Assembly: GCA_005240145.1 (NCBI GenBank)
Contig: SBAS01000019.1
Coordinates: 1 to 64,000, forward strand
Reading direction: 5' to 3'
Length of the DNA: 64,000 nt
Source: Nitrosomonadales bacterium
Lineage (GTDB): Bacteria > Pseudomonadota > Gammaproteobacteria > Burkholderiales > SG8-39
How positions within the stretch are numbered: the first letter of the stretch is position 1; every line of letters starts with the position of its first letter. Shown here piece by piece: positions 18,029-30,821 of the stretch. Under the pieces are notes generated by a model. It was not told where the DNA came from, did no database searches, and saw only the letters and a list, made by a program, of their open reading frames with translations. The translations under genes were made by a program, and so were the position numbers.

Positions 18029-19255
18029 ATGGCGACTGCAGCGGCGGCGGCAAAGGGCGGACCCAAGGAAGTCACCTTCGTCTGGGAAGGCAAGGACAAG
18101 GCCGGCAAGACCGTGCGCGGCGAAATGCGCTCGGCCGGCGAGAACATGGTTCAGGCCGCGCTGCGCCGCCAGGGAATCACGGGCGCGAGCGTCAAGAAGC
18201 AAAAAGCCGGCCGCGGCGGCAGCGTCTCAGAAAAAGACGTCGCCCTCTTCACGCGCCAGATGGCGACGATGATGAAAGCCGGCGTGCCCCTGCTACAGGC
18301 CTTCGACATCGTCGCCAAGGGCTCCGACAACCCCGCGGTGACCAGGTTGCTGGTCGAGATCAAGACCGAGGTCGAAACGGGCTCTTCGCTCGCGCAGGCG
18401 TTCCGCAAGTACCCGCTGTATTTCGACACCCTGTACTGCAACCTGGTAGCGGCGGGCGAGGCGGCCGGTATTCTGGAAGCCCTGCTCGACCGGCTCGCGA
18501 TTTACAAGGAAAAGACGCTCGCCATCAAATCGAAGATCAAGTCGGCGCTGTTCTACCCGGTGTCGATCATCGTCGTGGCGCTGGTTATCACCTCGGTGAT
18601 CATGATTTTCGTCATCCCCGCGTTCAAGGGCGTGTTCGCGAGCTTCGGCGCGGACCTGCCGACGCCGACCCTGATCGTGATGGGCATCTCCGACTGGGTG
18701 GTGGGGAACTGGTACGTCATCTTCCCGGCGCTGGGCGGCGGCGTGTACGGCTTCCTCGAGGCCTGGAAGCGCTCTCTCGCGGTGCAAATTTTCATGGACC
18801 GGATCAGCCTGAAAGCGCCGGTATTCGGCTCGCTGCTCAGGAAGGCCGCGATCGCGCGCTGGACGCGCACGCTCTCGACGATGTTCGCCGCCGGCGTGCC
18901 GCTGGTCGAGGCGCTCGACTCGGTCGGCGGCGCCTCAGGCAACTACGTCTACCTGCAGGCGACGCTCAAGATCAAGCAGGAGGTCTCCGGCGGTACCGCG
19001 CTCACGGTCGCGATGCAGAACGCGAACGTATTCCCCTCCATGGTGCTGCAGCTGTGCCTGATCGGCGAGGAAACCGGCGCGCTCGATGCGATGCTGGGCA
19101 AGGTCGCTGACTTCTACGAGGCCGAGGTCGATGACGCGGTCGACGCGCTGTCTTCCCTCATGGAACCGATCATCATGGTGGTGCTCGGCACGCTGATCGG
19201 CGGCATGGTGATCGCGATGTACCTGCCGATCTTCAAGATGGGCGGCGCCGTCTGA
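18029..19255 (+). CDS. pilC: type IV pilus inner membrane platform protein PilC
   Basis: FTRQMATMMKAGVPLLQAFDIV...YPLYFDTLYCNLVAAGEAAGILEALLDRLA...ARWTRTLSTMFAAGVPLVEALDSV; ATG at 18029 with GGAGGG upstream. Confidence 0.96.
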   Translation: MATAAAAAKGGPKEVTFVWEGKDKAGKTVRGEMRSAGENMVQAALRRQGITGASVKKQKAGRGGSVSEKDVALFTRQMATMMKAGVPLLQAFDIVAKGSDNPAVTRLLVEIKTEVETGSSLAQAFRKYPLYFDTLYCNLVAAGEAAGILEALLDRLAIYKEKTLAIKSKIKSALFYPVSIIVVALVITSVIMIFVIPAFKGVFASFGADLPTPTLIVMGISDWVVGNWYVIFPALGGGVYGFLEAWKRSLAVQIFMDRISLKAPVFGSLLRKAAIARWTRTLSTMFAAGVPLVEALDSVGGASGNYVYLQATLKIKQEVSGGTALTVAMQNANVFPSMVLQLCLIGEETGALDAMLGKVADFYEAEVDDAVDALSSLMEPIIMVVLGTLIGGMVIAMYLPIFKMGGAV

Positions 19256-19273
19256 GCGGCTAGGGCGCCATTC

Positions 19274-20131
19274 ATGTCGGCTCTGGGCTGGTTGACCCAG
19301 CCCGCAGTCTTTCCCTGGGTCGCCCTGGTCCTGGGCCTGTGCATCGGTTCGTTCCTGAACGTGGTGATCCATCGCCTGCCGAAGATGATGGAGCGCGCCT
19401 GGCGCGCCGATTGCGCCGAACTCGCCGGGCAGCCGGTGCCGCCGGAAGGGACCTACAACCTGTGCGTGCCGCGCTCGAATTGCCCCGGCTGCGGCCGCAA
19501 CATCCGCGCGCTCGAGAACCTGCCGCTCGCGAGCTGGCTGGTATTGCGCGGCAAATGCGCCGGCTGCGGCAAGCCGATCGGGCTGCGCTACCCGCTGGTC
19601 GAATTGCTCGCGGGGCTGGGCGCGGCCTGGTCGGCGTGGCATTTCGGTTTCGGCCCCGCTGCGTTCGCCGGGATGCTTTTCATCTGGTGCACCATCGCCC
19701 TCGCCTTCATCGACCAGGCCACCGGCTATCTCCCCGACGACATCACACTGCCGCTGCTGTGGGCGGGATTGCTCTTCAATACCGCGGCGACCTTCGTGCC
19801 GCTCTACGACGCGGTGGTCGGCGCCGCCGCGGGGTACTTGTCGCTGTGGCTCATTTACTGGGCCTACTGGCTCGCCACCGGCAAAGAGGGCATGGGTTTC
19901 GGCGACTTCAAGATGAGCGCGGCGATCGGCGCTTTTTTCGGCTGGAAGCTGCTGCCGCTGGTGATCCTGCTTTCCTCGATGGTGGGCCTCGCCTTCGGCG
20001 TGCTGCAGATGGTGGCGGCGAAACGCGGCTGGGACGGCGCGTTTCGCTTTCATTTCGGGCCTTACCTCGCGATCGCCGCCATCGTGGCGATGTTCTGGGG
20101 CCAGCCCATCATGCGCTGGTACCTGAATTGA
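19274..20131 (+). CDS. pilD: prepilin peptidase PilD
   Basis: GLCIGSFLNVVIHRLP, CPGCGRNIRALENLP...CAGCGKPIGLRYPLVE, GMGFGDFKMSAAIGAFFGW. Confidence 0.96.
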   Translation: MSALGWLTQPAVFPWVALVLGLCIGSFLNVVIHRLPKMMERAWRADCAELAGQPVPPEGTYNLCVPRSNCPGCGRNIRALENLPLASWLVLRGKCAGCGKPIGLRYPLVELLAGLGAAWSAWHFGFGPAAFAGMLFIWCTIALAFIDQATGYLPDDITLPLLWAGLLFNTAATFVPLYDAVVGAAAGYLSLWLIYWAYWLATGKEGMGFGDFKMSAAIGAFFGWKLLPLVILLSSMVGLAFGVLQMVAAKRGWDGAFRFHFGPYLAIAAIVAMFWGQPIMRWYLN

Positions 20132-20730
20132 GACTCGTAGTCGGCCTCACCGGCGGCATCGGCAGCGGCAAGAGCGCGGCCGCGGAGGAACTTGCGCGCC
20201 TCGGCGCGACCGTGGTCGACACCGACGCCATCTCCCACCAGCTCACCGCGGCGGGCGGCGCGGCGGTGCCGGAAATCATGCGCCAGTTCGGCAGCGCCTT
20301 CGTCGATGCGACCGGCGCCATGAACCGCAAGCGCATGCGCGAGCTCGTGTTCGCTGACGCGGAGGAAAAGCAGCGCCTGGAAGCACTGCTGCACCCCATG
20401 ATCGGCGCCGAATCGGCGCGCCGCATCGCCGCCGCCACCGGACCCTATGCGGTGCACGTGGTGCCGCTCCTGATCGAATCGCAGGGATATCGCGAACGGG
20501 TCGGGCGCGTACTGGTCGTCGACTGCCCGGAGGATTTCCAGGTGGCCCGGGTACGCCAGCGCAGCGGCCTGCCGGAAGGCGAAATCCGCCGCATCATCGC
20601 AAGCCAGATCAAGAGGGAGAAACGCCTCGCCGCGGCGGACGATGTGATCGACAATTCGGGCTCCATTGCGGCGCTGCAGCAACAGGTTCAAAAACTGCAT
20701 GAAAAGTACCTGGCCTTGGCGAAAGCCTAG
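20128..20730 (+). CDS. coaE: dephospho-CoA kinase
   Basis: LVVGLTGGIGSGKSAAAEELARLGATVVDTDAISHQLT; TTG start overlapping the pilD stop. Confidence 0.95.
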   Translation: MRLVVGLTGGIGSGKSAAAEELARLGATVVDTDAISHQLTAAGGAAVPEIMRQFGSAFVDATGAMNRKRMRELVFADAEEKQRLEALLHPMIGAESARRIAAATGPYAVHVVPLLIESQGYRERVGRVLVVDCPEDFQVARVRQRSGLPEGEIRRIIASQIKREKRLAAADDVIDNSGSIAALQQQVQKLHEKYLALAKA

Positions 20731-20807
20731 AAGTCAATTTGTGTTGATGGCGTAAATCACTCAGAATCCTCGCATTTTCGCCCTTCGGCGAGGCGCGTCT
20801 GGCCGTC

Positions 20808-21563
20808 ATTACGTACGAGTATCCACTCAACGAGCGCATCCGGACCCTGCTGCGCCTGGAGGATCTGTTCGAGCGCTCGCGCCATTTCATTGCCCGAACC
20901 GACCCGCTCGACCACCACGTGGCGCTGCTCACGCTGTTCGAGATCCTCGAAGCGGCGGGCCGCGCCGACCTCAAATCCGACCTGCTGCAGGAACTCGGAC
21001 GGCAGAAGCAGGTGCTGCTGTCCTTCCGCAACAACCCGGATATCTCGGAAGAGGCGCTCTCGGGCGTGCTGCGCGACATCGAGCAGGCCGCGGCGGCGCT
21101 CTTCTCCATGACCGGCAGGATCGGCCAGTACCTGCGCGAGAACGAGTGGCTGATGTCGATCAAGCAGCGTACCGGCATCCCCGGCGGCGCCTGCGAGTTC
21201 GACCTGCCCTCTTACCACTACTGGCTGCACCGGCCCGCCGAGGAAAGGATCGGGCAGCTGGCGGCCTGGACCAGCCCCCTCTACCCGCTGCGCGACGGCA
21301 CCGCGATCATCCTGCGCATCCTGCGCGAGTCGGGCAAGCCACAGAGCCTCGCCGCGCCGCTGGGCACCTTTCAGCAGATGCTGGGGGGCAAGACCGCGCA
21401 GATGCTGCGCGTGCGCCTGGAGCCGGGGCTGCGCTGCGTGCCGGAAATCAGCGCCAACAAGTACGTCCTCAACATCCGTTTCCTCGCGCAAAACGGCGAG
21501 GAGACGCGCGCCAAGACCGCCGACTGGGATGTCGGCTTCGAGCTGAACTTCTGTAATCTCTAA
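20808..21563 (+). CDS. zapD: cell division protein ZapD
   Basis: ITYEYPLNERIRTLLRLEDLFERSRHF...LQELGRQKQVLLSFRNNPDISEEAL...ENEWLMSIKQRTGIPGGACEFDLPSYHYWL; no ATG/GTG/TTG at the expected start, ATT at 20808. Confidence 0.9.
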   Translation: MTYEYPLNERIRTLLRLEDLFERSRHFIARTDPLDHHVALLTLFEILEAAGRADLKSDLLQELGRQKQVLLSFRNNPDISEEALSGVLRDIEQAAAALFSMTGRIGQYLRENEWLMSIKQRTGIPGGACEFDLPSYHYWLHRPAEERIGQLAAWTSPLYPLRDGTAIILRILRESGKPQSLAAPLGTFQQMLGGKTAQMLRVRLEPGLRCVPEISANKYVLNIRFLAQNGEETRAKTADWDVGFELNFCNL

Positions 21564-21569
21564 GGCAGC

Positions 21570-21791
21570 TTGTCTGCCGCTGCCCGCACATCCAGCTTGT
21601 CTGCCGCTCCATCCAGGACGGTTCCTTGCCCGCGCTGCGGCGCGCAGGCGCCCTATGCGCCGGAGAACCCGTGGCGCCCGTTCTGCACCGAACGCTGCCG
21701 CATGATCGACCTTGGCAACTGGGCCGCCGAGACCTACCGCGTGCCCGTCCCGCCGGAGCCGCCGTCTGACGCCGAGCCGGGCGAAAAGTAA
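21570..21791 (+). CDS. yacG: DNA gyrase inhibitor YacG-like zinc-binding protein
   Basis: [42 protein letters not shown]. Confidence 0.93.
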   Translation: MSAAARTSSLSAAPSRTVPCPRCGAQAPYAPENPWRPFCTERCRMIDLGNWAAETYRVPVPPEPPSDAEPGEK

Positions 21792-21799
21792 ACTCTGCC

Positions 21800-22618
21800 A
21801 TGGGCTCCAAGACGCCGCAGCAGAGCATCGATACCGAGCTTGCCGGCTGGAACGAGCCGGTCGAGCGCTTGCGCCAGGCGCTCGCCAGGGATGAGCTGGC
21901 GCTGTATTGCCAGCCCATCGCCGCGCTGAACGGCGCGGTCAGGTTTCCGATGGCCGAGGTGCTGATCCGGCTGCGCGAGGAGGAGAAAGCGCTGCTGCCG
22001 CCCGGCGAGTTCTTCCCGATTTTCGAGCACTACAAGCTGATGCCCGAGCTCGACCGCTGGGTGGTGCGCCATGTGGTGCAGCACCTCGCGCGCGGCTCGC
22101 GCATCCCGCGCTTCACGGTGAACGTTTCCAGCCAGACGCTGGAAGACAAGGCCTTTCCCACGGCCGTGGCGATGGAAATGGTGTCGGCGGGCGTGCGCGG
22201 TACGGCGCTGAATTTCGAGATCGACGAAGCCGACAGCATCGACCGCCTCGATGCGGCGGTCCAGTTTTCCAGCGCCATCCGCAGCGTCGGCTGCGGCCTG
22301 CTGGTGTCGGGGTTCGGCCGGCGCACGGCGACCTTCCTGCCGCTCAAGACGCTGCGGCCCGACTACGTGAAGGTCGACGGCGTCATCGTGCGAAGGCTGC
22401 TAACCGCGCCCGCCGCGGAGAGCAAGCTCAAGGCCATCCTGCGCGTGGGCGAAGTAATGGGATTCCAGGTGATTGCCGAGATGGTCGAGGACCAGGACAT
22501 CCTCTCGCGCCTCAAGGCCCTCGGCGTGGGCTACGCGCAGGGCTTCGGCATCCAGCAGCCGCTGCCGATCGAGAAGATCGGCAGCAGCGCAGCCGCGGGC
22601 TCAACTCCAGCTGCCTGA
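21800..22618 (+). CDS. EAL domain protein with degenerate catalytic motifs
   Basis: AEVLIRL (EXL), NVSSQTL, NFEIDEAD, SGFGRR in place of DDFG, YVKVDG, AEMVED. Confidence 0.85.
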   Translation: MGSKTPQQSIDTELAGWNEPVERLRQALARDELALYCQPIAALNGAVRFPMAEVLIRLREEEKALLPPGEFFPIFEHYKLMPELDRWVVRHVVQHLARGSRIPRFTVNVSSQTLEDKAFPTAVAMEMVSAGVRGTALNFEIDEADSIDRLDAAVQFSSAIRSVGCGLLVSGFGRRTATFLPLKTLRPDYVKVDGVIVRRLLTAPAAESKLKAILRVGEVMGFQVIAEMVEDQDILSRLKALGVGYAQGFGIQQPLPIEKIGSSAAAGSTPAA

Positions 22619-23518
22619 AACCATGGCGAGGCCGTGCGCGCCCGCGCGCCGGGCTTCGTCCAGATCGGCAGGACGCAGGCCACCGATCGCGTAAACCGGA
22701 ATCGAAGCGCCTTCGGCGATGCGGCGAAAACCGTCCCAGCCGAGCAGGGTCGCGCCAGGATGCGACGCCGTAGCCTTGACCGGGCCGAGCACGACGAAGT
22801 CCAACCCGATGGCCATCGCGTGGCCCAGCTCATCGACCGTGTGGCAGGACGCCGCAATGAGCGCGCCGTTCGGCCCGGCCGCCGGCCGGGCACGCAGCAG
22901 CATCAGTTGCGCGGCGCTGAAATGAATGCCGTCGGCAGCCGGACCGCCGTTGACGAGCACCCTGGCGCCATATTGCCGGGCCATGCTGGTGACAACGTAG
23001 ATCAGACGCTTGCGTTCCCAGTTCTCCTTGTCCCGCACCTGGACCAGGCGCAGTCCGGCCTTCATGCGGGCCTCGACGAGCGCGAGCTGCTCAGCCGCGC
23101 CGATGGTCTGCGCGTCGGTGATCGCGTATTCGAGCGGCAGTGCGAGCGAGGCGAGCACCGGCGCGTTGGCCGGGAGCATCGGCTCGACGATCGGCGCATC
23201 GAGCCGTTGCCAGACGAAGCGCTGGTTCTCGTGCGCGTACGGCTCGCCGCGCCAGCGCGTGACGCGGAAAAAATTCAGGCGCACGGTGGCGTGCTCGTAG
23301 ACATGCACGCGGCAGATCCAGGGGTACGCCGTCTGCACCTCGATGCCCAGCTCCTCCCGCAGTTCGCGCGCAAGAGCGCGCTCCGCCGGTTCTCCCGCCT
23401 CGATCTTGCCGCCGGGAAACTCCCACCAGCCGGCGTAGACCTTGCCCGTGGGACGCTGCGCGAGGAGAAAGCTGCCGTCCGGCCGCTCGATGACCGCAGC
23501 GGCGACTTCGACGATCAC
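22601..23518 (-). CDS. Nudix hydrolase (MutT-like) fused to thiamine-phosphate synthase-like domain
   Basis: Nudix box GGKIEAGEPAERALARELREELGI; C-terminal TIM-barrel motifs LVQVRDKE...VVLGPVKATASHPGATLLGWDGF...IPVYAIGGL. Confidence 0.9.
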   Translation of the reverse strand: MIVEVAAAVIERPDGSFLLAQRPTGKVYAGWWEFPGGKIEAGEPAERALARELREELGIEVQTAYPWICRVHVYEHATVRLNFFRVTRWRGEPYAHENQRFVWQRLDAPIVEPMLPANAPVLASLALPLEYAITDAQTIGAAEQLALVEARMKAGLRLVQVRDKENWERKRLIYVVTSMARQYGARVLVNGGPAADGIHFSAAQLMLLRARPAAGPNGALIAASCHTVDELGHAMAIGLDFVVLGPVKATASHPGATLLGWDGFRRIAEGASIPVYAIGGLRPADLDEARRAGAHGLAMVSGSWS

Positions 23519-24382
23519 CTACTTCTTTTTCGCGTGCTGGCCCGCCCAGTCCCGGGCGAACTGGTAGGCGACGCGGCCGCTGCGCGAGCCCCTTTGCAGG
23601 GACCACTGGAGCGCCTGCTCCTTTGCATCGTGAATTTCCTTCGCCGAGCAGGCAAAAGACTTCAACCAGTGCGCCACGATGGCGAGGTATTCGTCCTGGT
23701 CGAAGGGATAGAACGTGACCCACACGCCGAAGCGCTCGGAGAGCGAGATCTTCTCCTCCACCGTTTCGCCCGGATGAATCTCGTCGCCGATGTACTTGGT
23801 CTCGAGGTTCTCGGCCATGTACTCGGGCATGAGGTGGCGGCGGTTGGAGGTGGCGTAGATGAGCATGTTCTCGGCCGTGGTCGAGATCGAACCGTCGAGC
23901 GCGACCTTGAGCGCGATGTAGCCTTCTTCCGCGCCGTGGAAGGACAGGTCGTCGCAGAACACGATGAAGCGCTCGGGGCGCCCCGCGACGCTGTCGACGA
24001 TGCTCGGCAGGTCCATGAGGTCGCTCTTCTCGACCTCGATCAGGCGCAGGCCCTGCTTGTGGTACCTGTTGAGCAGGCCCTTGACGATCGAACTCTTGCC
24101 GGTGCCGCGCGCGCCGGTGAGCAGCACGTTGTTCGCCGGCCGGCCCTCGAGGAACTGGCGCGTGTTCTGCTCCACCTTGCCGATCTGCGTGCCGATGCCC
24201 TGCAGGTCCGAAAGCTTCATGCGGTGCACATAGCGCACGGGCTGCAGCCAACCGCCACCGCTTTTGTGACCGCTTCCCTTGCGCCAGCGAAACGCAATGC
24301 TTGCCTTCCAGTCGGTAGGCGGCGGCAGGGGCGGCAGGAGCCGTTCGAGCTTCTCCAGGATCTTGTCCAGTTCCCTGCTCAA
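23519..24382 (-). CDS. DUF815-type AAA ATP-binding protein
   Basis: [21 protein letters not shown] (Walker A), [14 protein letters not shown] (Walker B), [15 protein letters not shown]. Confidence 0.9.
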   Translation of the reverse strand: MSRELDKILEKLERLLPPLPPPTDWKASIAFRWRKGSGHKSGGGWLQPVRYVHRMKLSDLQGIGTQIGKVEQNTRQFLEGRPANNVLLTGARGTGKSSIVKGLLNRYHKQGLRLIEVEKSDLMDLPSIVDSVAGRPERFIVFCDDLSFHGAEEGYIALKVALDGSISTTAENMLIYATSNRRHLMPEYMAENLETKYIGDEIHPGETVEEKISLSERFGVWVTFYPFDQDEYLAIVAHWLKSFACSAKEIHDAKEQALQWSLQRGSRSGRVAYQFARDWAGQHAKKK

Positions 24383-25578
24383 GAGCGGTACTCCGCGTTG
24401 ATTTTCACGTAATCATAGGAGAAATCGCAGGTCCACACGGTGGCCGCGGCCTTGCCCCGATTGAGCACCGCGCGCACCGTGAATTCCGGCTTGCGCATGG
24501 CCTTTACGCCGAACTCCTCGCGGTACGCGGGGTGGCGCGCGCCGCCCTTCGCCACCAGGACGTCATCCAGGAAGAGACCCACCTTGCCGGTGTCCAGGTC
24601 GCCGATGCCGCCGTAGCCAATCGCGCAAAGAATGCGCCCCAGATTCGGGTCCGAGGCGAAGAACGCCGTCTTCACCAGCGGCGAACGGGCGATCGCGTAG
24701 GCAATCCGGCGGCACTCCGCTTCATTGCGCCCGCGTTCCACGGTCACGGTGACGAACTTGGTCGCGCCCTCGCCGTCGCGGATGATCGCCTGCGCCAGCT
24801 GTTGCGAGACTTCGAGAACCGCTGTTTCAAGGGCTTTTTTGTCTTTTTCACTCTTAACTTCAACACCAACTCCCGAAGCGATAAGCAAAAAAGAATCGTT
24901 CGTCGATGTGTCGCCATCGACCGTGATGCAGTTGAACGACTTATCTGCGACCGCCTTCACCATCTTCTTCAAATGGCCGGGGGCGACCCGGGCATCGGTC
25001 GCGACAAAGCCCAGCATCGTCGCCATGTTCGGATGGATCATGCCCGAGCCCTTCGCGATTCCCGTGACCACGGCTTCGCCACCCGAGAGTTTCACCTTCG
25101 CGGAAAACGCCTTGGGCACGGTATCAGTTGTCATGATGGCTTCGGCCGCGTCGAGCCAGCTGCCTGGCTTGAGGCTGGGGAGTGCGGCAATCAGTTTTTC
25201 CGAAGGCAGCTGCTCCATGATGACCCCGGTGGAGAACGGCAGGACCTGGGTTGCCTTGCACTGAATATTCTTCGCCACGGATTCGCAAACCAGCAGCGCG
25301 CGCTTCAGCCCCTCTTTGCCCGTCCCCGCATTTGCGTTTCCGGTGTTTACGACAAGGGCGCGCACCGGATTGCGCAGGTGCTTTTTCGCCAGCACCACCG
25401 GCGCCGCGCAGAAGCGGTTCCGCGTGAACACGCCCGCGACCGCCGCTCCCGGCGCAAGGCGCACGACGAGCAGGTCCTTGCGGCCCGGCTTCTTGATTCC
25501 CGCCATCGCCACGCCGAGCTCGACGCCGGCGACGGTATGCAGCGACTGCGGATCCGGCGGCGGCAGGTTCACGGCCAT
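24379..25578 (-). CDS. argJ: bifunctional glutamate N-acetyltransferase/amino-acid acetyltransferase
   Basis: [14 protein letters not shown]...[14 protein letters not shown]...[24 protein letters not shown]...[13 protein letters not shown]. Confidence 0.96.
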   Translation of the reverse strand: MAVNLPPPDPQSLHTVAGVELGVAMAGIKKPGRKDLLVVRLAPGAAVAGVFTRNRFCAAPVVLAKKHLRNPVRALVVNTGNANAGTGKEGLKRALLVCESVAKNIQCKATQVLPFSTGVIMEQLPSEKLIAALPSLKPGSWLDAAEAIMTTDTVPKAFSAKVKLSGGEAVVTGIAKGSGMIHPNMATMLGFVATDARVAPGHLKKMVKAVADKSFNCITVDGDTSTNDSFLLIASGVGVEVKSEKDKKALETAVLEVSQQLAQAIIRDGEGATKFVTVTVERGRNEAECRRIAYAIARSPLVKTAFFASDPNLGRILCAIGYGGIGDLDTGKVGLFLDDVLVAKGGARHPAYREEFGVKAMRKPEFTVRAVLNRGKAAATVWTCDFSYDYVKINAEYRS

Positions 25579-25588
25579 CCGCTCTTTC

Positions 25589-28360
<2,772 letters not shown>

Positions 28361-28443
28361 GAATACGGGGGCGCGGCTGACTTCTGCACCCCCGGAGAAA
28401 CGCCGATTTTAACATGGCGGAGCCGGCCGGCCCCACGGCGGAA

Positions 28444-29397
28444 CTACCTGGCTTTTGCTTTCGCCAGGGGAACTTGCGGATTGGCCGCGAGCAGGAAGCG
28501 GCTCGGGTTCTGCGGCGCGCCGCGGAAGCGCACTTCGAAATGCAGGTGCGGCCCGGTCGAGCGCCCGGTGTTGCCGCTGTGGGCGATGCGCCGGCCCCGC
28601 TGCAGCACGTCGCCCTCCTTCGCCAGGACCTTCGACAGGTGCGCGTAACGCGTCACGAGGTCGTTGCCGTGGTCGATGTCGATCATGTTGCCGTACTGCG
28701 GGTGGAAACCGGCGAACTGCACCACGCCGCCCGCCGCCGCCACCACGGGGGTGCCGACGTCGGTGATGAAGTCGATGCCTTCGTGCATCGCCTGCTGGCC
28801 CGAGAACGGATCGATGCGGTAGCCGAAACCCGAGGCGTTGAACGGCGCGCTCACCGGCATCATCGTCGGCATCGCTTTCTTCTTCACCGCCTGCTCGAAC
28901 AGCTGCGCTTCGAGCACGCCGAGCTGGTCGGTGCGGTTTTCCATCTGCCGCGACAGCAGCGCGACCTTCTCGTTGAACTGCGTCATCGTCAGGTTCTGCG
29001 GCGGCATGGTCGTCGACTGCGCTCCGCCCAGGCCCGGCGCCTCGGAGAAGCGGAACTCCTGCGGCTTGATGCCGGCCATCGAGGAGAGGCGCTCGCCCAG
29101 CGCATCGAGGCGCGTCAGCTGCGCCTGCATCTCGCCGATCTTGACCGCCATCGCGTTCAGGTTCTGCTGCATGAACTCGCGCGAGCGCTCGGCCTCGCCC
29201 TGCTGCGTGGCGAGCACCAACTGCGTCACGAGGGGAATTTTCAGGTCGACGGCGAAACGCAGGCTGAGCCAGTAGGTGGCTCCCGTCAGGCAAACCATGA
29301 CGGCCGTGGCCAGCGCAAAGCCCACGATCACATGACGCAGCGACAGCGTCAATGAACGCGCCTTTGCCAACCGGTTCGAGATCAAGATAACCTGCAC
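28444..29397 (-). CDS. M23 family metallopeptidase (LytM domain)
   Basis: N-terminal TM; GYRIDPFSGQQAMHEGIDFITDVGTPVVAAAGGVVQFAG...GNMIDIDHGNDLVTRYAHLSK...TGRSTGPHLHFEVR. Confidence 0.93.
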   Translation of the reverse strand: MQVILISNRLAKARSLTLSLRHVIVGFALATAVMVCLTGATYWLSLRFAVDLKIPLVTQLVLATQQGEAERSREFMQQNLNAMAVKIGEMQAQLTRLDALGERLSSMAGIKPQEFRFSEAPGLGGAQSTTMPPQNLTMTQFNEKVALLSRQMENRTDQLGVLEAQLFEQAVKKKAMPTMMPVSAPFNASGFGYRIDPFSGQQAMHEGIDFITDVGTPVVAAAGGVVQFAGFHPQYGNMIDIDHGNDLVTRYAHLSKVLAKEGDVLQRGRRIAHSGNTGRSTGPHLHFEVRFRGAPQNPSRFLLAANPQVPLAKAKAR

Positions 29398-29423
29398 GTT
29401 CCCTCCAATGACCCCCGCTACCC

Positions 29424-29861
29424 GTGCAACCTAGCAAAATCGGCAGAGTGCTTTCGTCGGACGCCAGCTTGCAGCCGGTCATCCAAAAAGCGCGCCAAAT
29501 CAATGCGCTCTCGAAGCTTTGTTTTGACTTTCTGCCACCCGCCCTGGCCCGCCTGGTTCAGGCCATCAACCTCAAGGATCGCCAGCTGGTGCTGCTCGCC
29601 GCCTCACCTGCGGCGGCCGCCAAGCTGAAACTGCTATCCGAGACACTGCGTAAACACTTGTCAGAACAGCGGGCGGAGGTTAATTCAGTTTCCGTGAGGG
29701 TGCAACCCGTGGCCGGGAACGTGCCGGAAGTCACCTCGCGGGGGCCGCGACAGCTTTCCGTGCGCGCCCTGCGGGAACTGCGGGACCTGTACGGGAAGCT
29801 AGCGGATTCCCCTGCCCGCAGTGCGTTGAAAACCCTGCTCGATCATCAGCTTAAGCAGTAG
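29424..29861 (+). CDS. DUF721/DciA-like protein
   Basis: Small basic protein LSKLCFDFLPPALARLVQAINLKDRQLVLLAASPAAAAKLKLLSETL, divergent from the M23 gene and near secA. Confidence 0.7.
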   Translation: MQPSKIGRVLSSDASLQPVIQKARQINALSKLCFDFLPPALARLVQAINLKDRQLVLLAASPAAAAKLKLLSETLRKHLSEQRAEVNSVSVRVQPVAGNVPEVTSRGPRQLSVRALRELRDLYGKLADSPARSALKTLLDHQLKQ

Positions 29862-29872
29862 TAAGGAGCGCC

Positions 29873-30790
29873 CTAGGCGCCGAGCGGCCGCAACAGGCCG
29901 GCGACACCGCTGGGGGCCTCTTCGGCGCGCTCGAACGTGACCACTTCAACCGCGGCCGGATCGGCGCTCAAATTGCGCAGCAGGCGGTTATTCAGGGCAT
30001 GGCCGGACTTGTGCGCGCTGAAGGCGGCGAGCAGCGGCCGGCCGAGCAGGTACAGGTCGCCGATCGCGTCCAGGATCTTGTGGCGGATGAACTCATCGGC
30101 GTAGCGCAGCCCTTCGGCGTTGAGGACGCGGTGCTCGTCCAGCACCACCGCGTTCTCCAGCCCGCCGCCCAGGGCGAGGCCGACGTCGCGCAGGTCTTCC
30201 ACGTCCTGCATGAAGCCGTAGGTGCGGGCGCGCGCGACTTCCTTCAGGTAGGAAGTGCTGGCGAAATCCACGGTAAGCGAAGTGTTCGACTTCTCGATCA
30301 CCGGATGGTCGTAGACGATCGAGAATGACAGCTTGAATCCCTCATAGGGCTCGAGCGCCGCCCATTTGTCGCCGTCCTTCGCCTCGATGCGCTTTTTCAC
30401 GCGCAGGAAACGCTTGGGCGCGCCCTGCTCCTCGATGCCGGACTGCTGGATGAGGAGGACGAAGGGCGCGGCGCTGCCGTCCATGATCGGCACCTCAGGT
30501 CCGTCGAGGTCCACATAGGCGTTGTCCACGCCCAGGCCCGAGAGCGCTGACATCAGGTGCTCGATCGTGTAAACCTTGGTGTCGCCGCTCACCAGGCAGG
30601 AACACAGCCGCGTCTCGCCCACCAGGTCGGCGCGCGCCGGGATACCGGCGGCGGCAGGCAGGTCCAGGCGCCGGAACACGATGCCCGTATCCGGTTGCGC
30701 CGGGCGCAGCGTGATGCGCACCTTGCGCCCGGTGTGCAGGCCGACGCCGGTGGCGCGGACCAGTGATTTCAGGGTTCTCTGGCGCAGCAT
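29873..30790 (-). CDS. lpxC: UDP-3-O-acyl-N-acetylglucosamine deacetylase
   Basis: [29 protein letters not shown]...[37 protein letters not shown]...[19 protein letters not shown]...[13 protein letters not shown]. Confidence 0.97.
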   Translation of the reverse strand: MLRQRTLKSLVRATGVGLHTGRKVRITLRPAQPDTGIVFRRLDLPAAAGIPARADLVGETRLCSCLVSGDTKVYTIEHLMSALSGLGVDNAYVDLDGPEVPIMDGSAAPFVLLIQQSGIEEQGAPKRFLRVKKRIEAKDGDKWAALEPYEGFKLSFSIVYDHPVIEKSNTSLTVDFASTSYLKEVARARTYGFMQDVEDLRDVGLALGGGLENAVVLDEHRVLNAEGLRYADEFIRHKILDAIGDLYLLGRPLLAAFSAHKSGHALNNRLLRNLSADPAAVEVVTFERAEEAPSGVAGLLRPLGA

Positions 30791-30821
30791 AGGCAGTGCG
30801 ATTCTACCAAGAGACGCCCAG

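Noticed and set aside
22634-24412. 592-aa plus-strand ORF
   Set aside because: Antisense to Nudix-ThiE and the DUF815 ATPase; Arg/His-rich shadow frame
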